DNA of 40,001 nt from Parasulfuritortus cantonensis. Lineage in GTDB: Bacteria > Pseudomonadota > Gammaproteobacteria > Burkholderiales > Thiobacillaceae. The position numbers were made by a program, and so were the translations under genes. Where the stretch lies: NCBI RefSeq assembly GCF_004337445.1, contig NZ_SJZB01000047.1:1-40001 (forward strand). Direction: 5' to 3'. The notes under the pieces were generated by a model, which had not been told where the DNA came from, did not search any database, and worked only from the letters and a program-made list of their open reading frames with translations. Positions 33,778 to 40,001 of this stretch are shown here, piece by piece; position 1 is the stretch's first letter; the number at the start of each line of letters is the position of its first letter.

Positions 33778-35166
33778 ATGTTTATGCATAGCAAGCGTAA
33801 TTCCATCAAAACGCTGGCGGCTGCCGTAGCGGCCGTGGTGGCCTTGGGTATGGCCACCTTGCCGACCGTCAGTCAGGCCGACGAAACCAGCTGTTCCCCC
33901 TTCACCCCGCTCATCAAGGGCCAGGAAGACTTTGTCTACGTCTGGACCCTGGGTGTACAAGGCATCGGCGACGGGTCCGACAAGCTGGTGACCGTCGACG
34001 TCAACCCGAAATCGAAGAACTTCGGCAAGGTGATTGCCAGCCTGTCCGTGGGCGGCCGCAACGAAGCCCACCACCTGGGTCTGTCGGACGACCGCCGCTA
34101 TTTGTGGGGTGGCGGTCTGGACAGCAGCAAGATTTTCATCTTCGACATCCACAGCAACCCCGCCAAGCCGAAGCTGGTCAAGACCATCGACGATTTCGTC
34201 GCCAAGTCCGACGGCATCGTCGGCCCGCATACCTTCTATGCCACCCCCGGCCGCATGATCATCACCGGCCTGTCCAACAACAAGGACCACGGCGGCGTCA
34301 GTGCGAACGTGATCTACAACGGCAAGGGCGACTACATCAAGACCGTGCCGGTTCCCACCACCATGGTGGGTGGGGCTCAGGGTGACGGCTACAACTACGA
34401 CGTCGCCATCAACCCGCGTCGGAACGCCATGCTGTCGACCTCGTTCACCGGCTGGAACAACTATATGATGGACCTCGGCAAGATGGTGAAGGACCCCGAG
34501 GCCATGAAGCACTTCGGCAATACCACGGTCATGTGGGACTACAAGACCATGAAGCCGATCAAAGTCTTCAATACCCCGGGTGCTCCGTTGGAAGCGCGCT
34601 GGTCCTGGGCCAAGGGCGACAACTTCGCCGTCACGACGACGGCGTTGACTTCCAACATCTGGATTTTCGACCAGGACAAACAGGGCGAATGGCAGGCGCA
34701 TAACGTCGGCACAATCGGCAATCCGGCCGACATCCCGCTGCCGGTGGATATCTCCATCGGCAACGACGGCAAGAGCGTCTGGATCAACACGTTCATGGAC
34801 GGCACCACGCGTTACTGGGACTTCAGCGACCGCTACCATCCGAAAGAGGTGTACACGAAGAAGATCGGCTCTCAGGTCAACATGGTGTCCCAGAGCTACG
34901 ACGGCAAGCGCGTCTACTTCACGACCTCATTGTTGGGCAACTGGGACAAGAAGGGGGCCGACGACGAGCAATTCCTGAAGATGTATTACTGGGACGGCAA
35001 GGAATTGAAGGAAGGTTTCAGCATCGACTTCTACAAGGAGAAGCTGGGCCGTGCGCACCACATGAAATTCCAGGTCCGCGATCTCAAGTCGTTGCAGCCG
35101 CTGCGTGCCGAGGCGGACGCTCCGGACAACGTCCGGCTCGCCTCCCTGCCGGGTGACGGCAAGTAA
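33778..35166 (+). CDS. mtoX: Methanethiol oxidase (SBP56 family), periplasmic
   Basis: MtoX oxidises methanethiol to formaldehyde, H2S and H2O2. This 462-residue protein is in the selenium-binding-protein-56 family. It has a signal peptide (positively charged start, hydrophobic core, VSQADE cleavage region). Family segments include SLSVGGRNEAHHLGL, GPHTFYATPGRMIITGLSNNKDHGG, YNYDVAINPRRNAMLSTSFTG, GDNFAVTTTAL and LGRAHHMKFQVRD, with the conserved His pairs. TAGGAGA precedes the ATG. It is followed at once by SCO1 and a MauG-like gene, the arrangement reported for the Hyphomicrobium methanethiol oxidase operon. Not all SBP56 proteins have this activity, but the operon and signal peptide support it. 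Confidence 0.9.
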   Translation: MFMHSKRNSIKTLAAAVAAVVALGMATLPTVSQADETSCSPFTPLIKGQEDFVYVWTLGVQGIGDGSDKLVTVDVNPKSKNFGKVIASLSVGGRNEAHHLGLSDDRRYLWGGGLDSSKIFIFDIHSNPAKPKLVKTIDDFVAKSDGIVGPHTFYATPGRMIITGLSNNKDHGGVSANVIYNGKGDYIKTVPVPTTMVGGAQGDGYNYDVAINPRRNAMLSTSFTGWNNYMMDLGKMVKDPEAMKHFGNTTVMWDYKTMKPIKVFNTPGAPLEARWSWAKGDNFAVTTTALTSNIWIFDQDKQGEWQAHNVGTIGNPADIPLPVDISIGNDGKSVWINTFMDGTTRYWDFSDRYHPKEVYTKKIGSQVNMVSQSYDGKRVYFTTSLLGNWDKKGADDEQFLKMYYWDGKELKEGFSIDFYKEKLGRAHHMKFQVRDLKSLQPLRAEADAPDNVRLASLPGDGK

Positions 35167-35169
35167 GGC

Positions 35170-35904
35170 ATGCTGCCGGTTTCCCCTGCGGTAAACCGGG
35201 CCCGCCGCCTCCAGGTCCTGGGCGCGGCGGCGCTCCTGACGTTCCTGTCGTTGCACCCCGGCCCGCCGGTGCGGGCTGACCAAGGTGGCGACGATACGAC
35301 TTTCGTGATCACACCCGAGTTCACGCCGCCCGTGCCGGGTAGCTACGAACTCATGCACATCATGCGGGCGCCGGGCGGCAAGGTGCTCGACCTGAATGGC
35401 AAGCGGCGCGACTTGGCCGAGTTCACACAGGGCAAGGTCACCCTGCTGTCCTTCATCTACTCTTCGTGTTCGGATCCGAATGGCTGCCCCTACGCCTACA
35501 TCGTCTTCCATACATTGCAGAATCGCCTGGAGCGTGACCCGCGCTTCGCGGGCAAGGTCCAGTTGCTCTCCTTGTCCTTCGACCCGGCTCGGGACACGCC
35601 GGAGATGTTGCGCCTGTATGCCGGCGACAATGCCGACGCGAAACGGCCGGTCGAGTGGAATTTTCTCACCACGGCATCGGTGGGCGAATTGCTGCCCATC
35701 CTCGACGACTATGGCCAGGACGTTTATCTCGAGAAGGATCCCGATACCGGGAAATGGCTGGGCACCTTCAGCCATGTCCTCAAGGTCTTCCTGATCGACG
35801 AGCACCAGGAAGTGCGCGAGATCTATACGACGACCTTCCTGATGCCGGACATGGTATACAACGACATCGTCACCTTGCTGATGGAGTCTGGATTCAAGCC
35901 ATGA
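35170..35904 (+). CDS. SCO1/SenC-like copper protein
   Basis: This 244-residue protein has an N-terminal hydrophobic signal or anchor (ALLTFLSLHPGPPVRA) and a thioredoxin-like SCO domain. The metal-binding Cys are Cys100 and Cys106 in SSCSDPNGCP, a C-x5-C spacing in place of the usual C-x3-C, and the His is in TFSHVLKVF. SCO proteins insert copper or reduce thiols in periplasmic targets. The gene starts four bases after mtoX and its stop overlaps the next ATG, so a role in MtoX maturation is likely. Confidence 0.87.
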   Translation: MLPVSPAVNRARRLQVLGAAALLTFLSLHPGPPVRADQGGDDTTFVITPEFTPPVPGSYELMHIMRAPGGKVLDLNGKRRDLAEFTQGKVTLLSFIYSSCSDPNGCPYAYIVFHTLQNRLERDPRFAGKVQLLSLSFDPARDTPEMLRLYAGDNADAKRPVEWNFLTTASVGELLPILDDYGQDVYLEKDPDTGKWLGTFSHVLKVFLIDEHQEVREIYTTTFLMPDMVYNDIVTLLMESGFKP

Positions 35905-37106
35905 TGTCAGGCCTTGGCGTCCGCGCGGCGCGGGTCGTCGCGGTGGCGGCTTTCCTCGTCGTCGGGGTGGCTCATGCGGCGACGCCGGCCCAGATCGTTG
36001 CCCCGCTTGGACTTCCGCCCATGACGGTCCCGGAGGGGAATCCGCTCACCCGGGAAAAGATCGACCTGGGCCGTCGTCTGTTCATGGATCGGCGCCTGTC
36101 GCACAACAACACCATGTCCTGCGGCATGTGCCATGTGCCCGAGCAGGGCTTTACCTCGAACGAACTCGGGGCGGCCATCGGCATGGAGGGACGCAGCCTG
36201 CGGCGTAACTCGCCCAGCATGTACAACGTGGGCTATCAGCGGACGTTTTTTCACGAAGGTCGGGAGCCCCATCTGGAGGACCAGGTGTGGGGGCCGTTGC
36301 TGACCAAGGTGGAGATGGACATGCCGTCGGTGGGCTACGTGGTCGAGAAGGTGCGCCAGTTGCCGGAATACCGAGGCCTGTTCGAGGCCGCTTTCGGCGG
36401 CCCGGCCACGGCCGAGCGGATTGGCCAGGCGATCGCCAGCTGGGAGCGCACGTTGGTGTCGGGCAACTCACGTTTCGACCGCTGGTATTACGGCCACCAG
36501 GCGGACGCGCTCACCGCCCGGGAGCAGGCGGGTTTCACCGTCTTTATGGGGAAGGGGCGCTGTGCCGTCTGCCATCTGGTCGGAGATCGGTCCGCCCTGT
36601 TCACCGATCACCTGTATCACAATACCGGCTTGGGCTGGGAACGCACCATGTTCCCGGAGCGCAACAGCTACAAGGTCCAACTGGCGCCCGGCGTCTTCGT
36701 CCAGGTCATGGGTGCGATGTTGAAATCCTTCGAGCCGCCGCAGCCGGACGTCGGCCGCTACGAGGTCACTATCGACCCCAAGGACCGTTGGGCCTACAAG
36801 ACACCCTCCTTGCGTAACGTCGCATTGACTCGGCCATATATGCACGACGGCTCCCTCGCGACCCTGGAGGAGGTGGTCGAGTTCTACGACAAGGGCGGTA
36901 TCGACAACGAGAACAAGTCGCCATTGCTCCAGCGCCTCAACCTAGACTATGAGGAAAAAACCGCTCTGGTGGCGTTCCTGAAAACGCTTACAGGTGACAA
37001 CATAGAGGCCCTGGCCAACGATGCGAGACTGGCGCCCGCTTCGCCGCCCAACTTGTCGCGCGACCCCTCCGACGCCTACAGCGAGTCTGTCGCGGGACAT
37101 CCCTGA
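35901..37106 (+). CDS. MauG/cytochrome c peroxidase-like dihaem protein
   Basis: This 401-residue periplasmic protein has a signal peptide (VVAVAAFLVVGVAHA) and two haem c sites, CGMCH (74-78) and CAVCH (221-225), as in MauG and bacterial cytochrome c peroxidases. Further typical parts are DLGRRLFMDRRLS, QVWGPLLTKVEMDM and TPSLRNVALTRPYMHDGSLATLEEVV. It could remove the H2O2 made by MtoX or make a protein-derived cofactor in it. The gene is the third of the mtoX operon. The ATG at 35901 overlaps the SCO1 stop in an ATGA. Confidence 0.9.
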   Translation: MMSGLGVRAARVVAVAAFLVVGVAHAATPAQIVAPLGLPPMTVPEGNPLTREKIDLGRRLFMDRRLSHNNTMSCGMCHVPEQGFTSNELGAAIGMEGRSLRRNSPSMYNVGYQRTFFHEGREPHLEDQVWGPLLTKVEMDMPSVGYVVEKVRQLPEYRGLFEAAFGGPATAERIGQAIASWERTLVSGNSRFDRWYYGHQADALTAREQAGFTVFMGKGRCAVCHLVGDRSALFTDHLYHNTGLGWERTMFPERNSYKVQLAPGVFVQVMGAMLKSFEPPQPDVGRYEVTIDPKDRWAYKTPSLRNVALTRPYMHDGSLATLEEVVEFYDKGGIDNENKSPLLQRLNLDYEEKTALVAFLKTLTGDNIEALANDARLAPASPPNLSRDPSDAYSESVAGHP

Positions 37107-37151
37107 GCGATCTCGCGTTGGCCACTGCGTTCGAAAACTCGGAGGAATTGC

Positions 37152-38474
37152 GTGCCCGAAGCAACTCGGCATCATCGCGTGGTCATCGTCGGCGGCGGTG
37201 CCGGCGGACTGGAACTGGCAACCCGCCTGGGCGACACGCTGGGCAGGAAGGGCCTGGCGGACATCACCCTGGTGGACGCCGCCCGGACCCATCTGTGGAA
37301 ACCCCTGCTCTACGAAGTGGCGGCCGGTACCCTGGATTCCTATGCCGACCAGTTGGAATATCTGGCCCAGGCCCGTTGGCACCATTTCCGCTTCCGGGTC
37401 GGCCGCATGTACGGTCTCGACCGGGCCAGCAAGGAGGTGCTGGTGGCGGCGACGCTGGACGAGGCCGGGGCCGAGATCACCCCGAACCGGCGTATCCCCT
37501 ACGATACCCTGGTGATCGCGGTCGGCAGCCTGGCCCATGATTTCGGCATCCCGGGCGTGAAGGATCACTGCGTGATGCTCGACACCCCGGAGCAGGCACG
37601 GGCCTTCCACGACCAGCTGATCAACGCCTGCCTGCGCGCCCACAACCAGCCCGGACCGATCGAGCCCGGCCTGCTCACCGTGGCCATCGTCGGCGGCGGC
37701 GCCACCGGCGTGGAACTGGCCGCCGAATTGCACGGCACCGCCCGGCAGCTGCCGGCCTACGGCTTGGAGCGCATCGACCCGGACAAGGACGTCCGCATCG
37801 TCGTCATCGAGGCCGCCGACCGCATGGTGCCCGGCCTGCCGCCGCGCCTGTCCCAGGCGGTGGAGGAGCGCATGCGCGAGTTGGGCATCGAACTGCACAC
37901 CGGCGAGCGGGTCACCGGCGTCGACGCCGACGGCCTGAGCACGGGTTCGGGGCTGCGCATCCCGGCGCGCATGATGGTCTGGGCCGCCGGCATCAAGGCG
38001 CCCGATTTCCTGGCCGGCATCGACGGTCTGGAAACCAACCGGGTCAACCAGCTCGTGGTTCGGCCCACCCTGCAGACGACGTTGGACGACGACATCTTTG
38101 CCTTCGGCGACTGTGCGGCCTGCCCGATGCCGGGCACGGAGGCCAACGTGCCGCCGCGCGCCCAGGCCGCCCACCAGCAGGCCAACACGCTGGCGAAGTC
38201 CATCCGGCGCCGCTTGCGGGGCGAGGCACTGCCGGAGTATGTCTACCGCGACTACGGTTCCCTGGTGGTGCTCGGCCGCTACAGCACCGTCGGCAGCCTG
38301 ATGGGGGCGCTGACCGGCGGCAGCGTCATGGTGGAGGGCATCGTCGCCCGGCTGGTCTACTGGTCTCTGTATAAGCTGCATCAGGTCACCTTGAACGGCT
38401 ATTTCAAGACCGTCCTGAGTACGTTGGCCAACCTGATCAATTCACCCAACAAACCGACCATCAAACTACATTGA
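37152..38474 (+). CDS. ndh: Type II NADH dehydrogenase
   Basis: This 440-residue flavoprotein has two Rossmann sites, VVIVGGGAGGLELATRL (FAD) and VAIVGGGATGVELAAELH (NADH). It also has the ATG-like segment IFAFGDCAACP and a C-terminal amphipathic or hydrophobic stretch that would hold it at the membrane. It passes electrons from NADH to quinone without proton pumping. The GTG at 37152 has GGAGGA five bases upstream. It lies 45 bases after the MauG-like gene, so it may be in the same operon and use the NADH made by formate oxidation. A sulfide:quinone reductase was considered, but those lack this second NADH loop. Confidence 0.9.
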   Translation: MPEATRHHRVVIVGGGAGGLELATRLGDTLGRKGLADITLVDAARTHLWKPLLYEVAAGTLDSYADQLEYLAQARWHHFRFRVGRMYGLDRASKEVLVAATLDEAGAEITPNRRIPYDTLVIAVGSLAHDFGIPGVKDHCVMLDTPEQARAFHDQLINACLRAHNQPGPIEPGLLTVAIVGGGATGVELAAELHGTARQLPAYGLERIDPDKDVRIVVIEAADRMVPGLPPRLSQAVEERMRELGIELHTGERVTGVDADGLSTGSGLRIPARMMVWAAGIKAPDFLAGIDGLETNRVNQLVVRPTLQTTLDDDIFAFGDCAACPMPGTEANVPPRAQAAHQQANTLAKSIRRRLRGEALPEYVYRDYGSLVVLGRYSTVGSLMGALTGGSVMVEGIVARLVYWSLYKLHQVTLNGYFKTVLSTLANLINSPNKPTIKLH

Positions 38475-38564
38475 CCTGCACCTGGGTTGCATTCCTCCTC
38501 GGCCCGATAGGGCGGGCTCATTCGGGCGAGAAGTTGGCGCCAGGCCAGTCGGTGGCGCCAGACG
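38475..38564 (+). promoter_or_regulatory. Gap before the decarboxylase gene with paired TGGCGCCA palindromes
   Basis: A GCCC-GATA-GGGC hairpin (38502-38513) could end the ndh transcript weakly. Two copies of the self-complementary octamer TGGCGCCA (38535-38542, 38553-38560) are 18 bases apart and end four bases before the ATG. They would pair into an eight-base stem over the ribosome binding region. Confidence 0.4.
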
Positions 38565-40001
38565 ATGGCACGCAATAGTTGCGATCAGAACGACGAGGAC
38601 CTGGATCCCCAGGACTGGCGGGCCCTGCGAGAACTCGCCCATCGCATGGTGGACGATAGTCTGGACGAGTTGCGGGAACGCCGGACGATGCCGGTCTGGC
38701 GAGCACCACCGGAGGGTGCCCGGGACTATTTTGCCAGGGCCGCGCCAAGGCAGCCCCAGTCGCCCGAATCGGTGTATCGGGAATTTCAGGAGCACATACG
38801 GCCATATCCAATGGGCAACACCCATCCTCGTTTCTGGGCGTGGTTCATGGGTGGTGGCACGCCCTTCGGCGCCTTGGCCGACTTCCTCGCCTCGGCGATG
38901 AACAGCAATGTCGGGGGCGGCAATCACGCAGCGCCCATGGTGGAACGGCAGGTCATCGAGTGGATCAAGGAGATCCTGCATTTCCCGGCCCGGGCGAGCG
39001 GTCTGCTCCTGAGCGGGGCTTCGATGGCAAACTTGACCGGTTTGGCCGTTGCCCGTCATGCGATGGCCAGGTCCGACGTGCGGGCGGACGGTATGCAGTT
39101 GATACCGGAACCGATGGTCGTTTACGCCTCGACCGAGGCGCACGGCAGTGTGCAAAAGGCGGTCGAACTGCTTGGTTTCGGGCAACGGCAGTATCGCCGG
39201 ATTCCTGTGCAAGACGACTATACTGTCGACCTCGGCGCGTTGAAGGCGGCGATAGCCGCGGACCGCGCGGCAGGCTTGCGGCCGATCTGCGTCGTCGGCA
39301 ACGCGGGTACCGTCAACACCGGGGCAATCGACGATCTCGCGGGCCTGGCGCAGTTATGCCGGCAGGAAGGATTGTGGTTCCATGTCGACGGTGCCATCGG
39401 CGCCGTGGCCATACTCGCAGAGGGTGGCAGGAAGTGGCTGGATGGCCTCGATTTGGCCGATTCTGTCGCCTTGGACCTGCACAAATGGATGCAGATGCCT
39501 TTCGAGGTCGGCTGCGTCCTCGTCCGTGACCGGAGCATCCATCGGCAAGCATTTTCATTGGTCGAGGACTATCTCGAGCCGCAGGAACGCGGCCTGGCCG
39601 CCTCCCAGCCGTGGTTCATGGATTACGGGATGCAGACCACGCGGCAGTTTCGCGCCCTGAAGGTGTGGATGTTGCTGAAGGAACATGGTTTGGCGCGCTT
39701 TGGCCGTCTCATCGAGCGTAATCTGGCGCAGGCGCGCTACCTGGCCGAACGCGTAACGGCATCTTCCACGCTCGAACTGATGGCCCCGGTTCCGTTGAGC
39801 ATCGTCTGCTTCCGCTTCAATCCGGGCGGTATTGGCGAAGCCATGCTGGACCGGATCAACATGGAGATCATGATCCGGCTGCAGGAGGAGGGCACGGCGG
39901 CGTTGTCCGATACGATCTTGCGAGGCCGGCGCTGTTTGCGTGCGGCGATAGCGAACCATCGAAGCCAGTACGGCGATTTCGATCTGCTTGTTGCCGAGAC
40001 C
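38565..40001 (+). CDS. PLP-dependent group II amino-acid decarboxylase, 3' end cut by the window
   Basis: At least 479 residues are visible without a stop. Fold-type I decarboxylase motifs are MGNTHPRFWAWFMGG, GLLLSGASMANLTGL, STEAHGSVQKA with the cofactor-stacking His, VVGNAGTVNTGAIDD, WFHVDGAIG and the PLP Lys307 in ALDLHKWMQ. The family includes aromatic amino acid, tyrosine and glutamate decarboxylases; the substrate is not readable by eye. An MfnA-type role making tyramine for methylofuran is possible given the MfnD-like gene, but bacterial methylofuran is reported to contain tyrosine. The ATG at 38565 has no clear ribosome binding site. Confidence 0.85.
   Translation, partial: MARNSCDQNDEDLDPQDWRALRELAHRMVDDSLDELRERRTMPVWRAPPEGARDYFARAAPRQPQSPESVYREFQEHIRPYPMGNTHPRFWAWFMGGGTPFGALADFLASAMNSNVGGGNHAAPMVERQVIEWIKEILHFPARASGLLLSGASMANLTGLAVARHAMARSDVRADGMQLIPEPMVVYASTEAHGSVQKAVELLGFGQRQYRRIPVQDDYTVDLGALKAAIAADRAAGLRPICVVGNAGTVNTGAIDDLAGLAQLCRQEGLWFHVDGAIGAVAILAEGGRKWLDGLDLADSVALDLHKWMQMPFEVGCVLVRDRSIHRQAFSLVEDYLEPQERGLAASQPWFMDYGMQTTRQFRALKVWMLLKEHGLARFGRLIERNLAQARYLAERVTASSTLELMAPVPLSIVCFRFNPGGIGEAMLDRINMEIMIRLQEEGTAALSDTILRGRRCLRAAIANHRSQYGDFDLLVAET

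Noticed and set aside
37152..38474. Sulfide:quinone reductase to use H2S from methanethiol
   Set aside because: The second GGGATGVELAAEL loop for NADH and the lack of the usual Cys pattern favour type II NADH dehydrogenase.
1..40001. CRISPR arrays, tRNA or rRNA genes, insertion sequences, phage genes
   Set aside because: No regularly spaced repeats, cloverleaf patterns, transposase motifs or phage structural proteins were seen.

Overview
The window is GC-rich (by eye close to 70%) and gene-dense, with short or negative gene spacing. It looks like a chromosomal segment of a methylotrophic proteobacterium that oxidises C1 units through dephospho-tetrahydromethanopterin (H4MPT) and methylofuran. 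No methane monooxygenase or methanol dehydrogenase gene is present. A methanethiol oxidase operon is present, so the visible C1 source is a methylated sulfur compound. I cannot name the genus from the sequence alone. There are no tRNA, rRNA, CRISPR or insertion-sequence features.

Layout. (1) 1-11623, almost all minus strand: H4MPT/methylofuran cofactor synthesis and formaldehyde oxidation genes. In transcription order from 11623 leftwards they are mptG, mtdB, an ATP-grasp gene, mch, a RimK-like ATP-grasp gene (frameshifted), a CitG-like gene, fae and a PTPS-fold fusion. Then a HisA-like gene (plus strand) sits opposite an MfnD-like ATP-grasp gene, an MfnF-like gene and pabB. (2) 11897-18292, plus strand: the formyltransferase/hydrolase operon fhcB-fhcA-fhcD-fhcC, a histidine phosphatase, folP and a PCuAC copper chaperone. 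(3) 18568-23567, plus strand: a Nif11-like small protein, a 100-residue unknown, an acyl-CoA-dehydrogenase-fold flavoprotein and a PAS/GAF histidine kinase with a LuxR-type response regulator. (4) 23864-26826, plus strand: an AlkB/XylM-family membrane di-iron monooxygenase (frameshifted), a truncated hemoglobin and a ferredoxin-reductase. (5) 26902-33376, minus strand: NAD-dependent molybdenum formate dehydrogenase fdsG-fdsB-fdsA-fdhD-fdsD, then folK. (6) 33778-38474, plus strand: methanethiol oxidase mtoX, SCO1, a MauG-like dihaem protein and NDH-2. (7) 38565 to the end: a PLP amino-acid decarboxylase that runs off the window.

How it fits together. MtoX would convert methanethiol to formaldehyde, H2S and H2O2. 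Fae, MtdB, Mch and FhcABCD would take formaldehyde to formate, and FdsGBA would take formate to CO2 with NADH. PabB, MptG, FolP, FolK and the ATP-grasp, CitG-like, HisA-like and PTPS-fold proteins would make the cofactors. PCuAC, SCO1 and the MauG-like protein fit maturation of a periplasmic copper enzyme.

The most interesting signal is regulatory. Both divergent intergenic regions that drive this pathway (mptG/fhcB at 11624-11896 and fdsG/mtoX at 33377-33777) carry a sigma-54-type -24/-12 element on each side. Between each pair lies the same dyad, GYGACA-N3-TGTCAY. This suggests one sigma-54 activator regulon joining methanethiol oxidation, formaldehyde oxidation and formate oxidation. The second point of interest is the central block (18568-26826). 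It contains a flavoprotein that seems to lack the acyl-CoA dehydrogenase catalytic Glu and an AlkB-family enzyme in which one normally invariant His is Gln, with a hemoglobin and a dedicated reductase beside it. Two genes carry single-base frameshifts in G-runs that may be sequencing errors.
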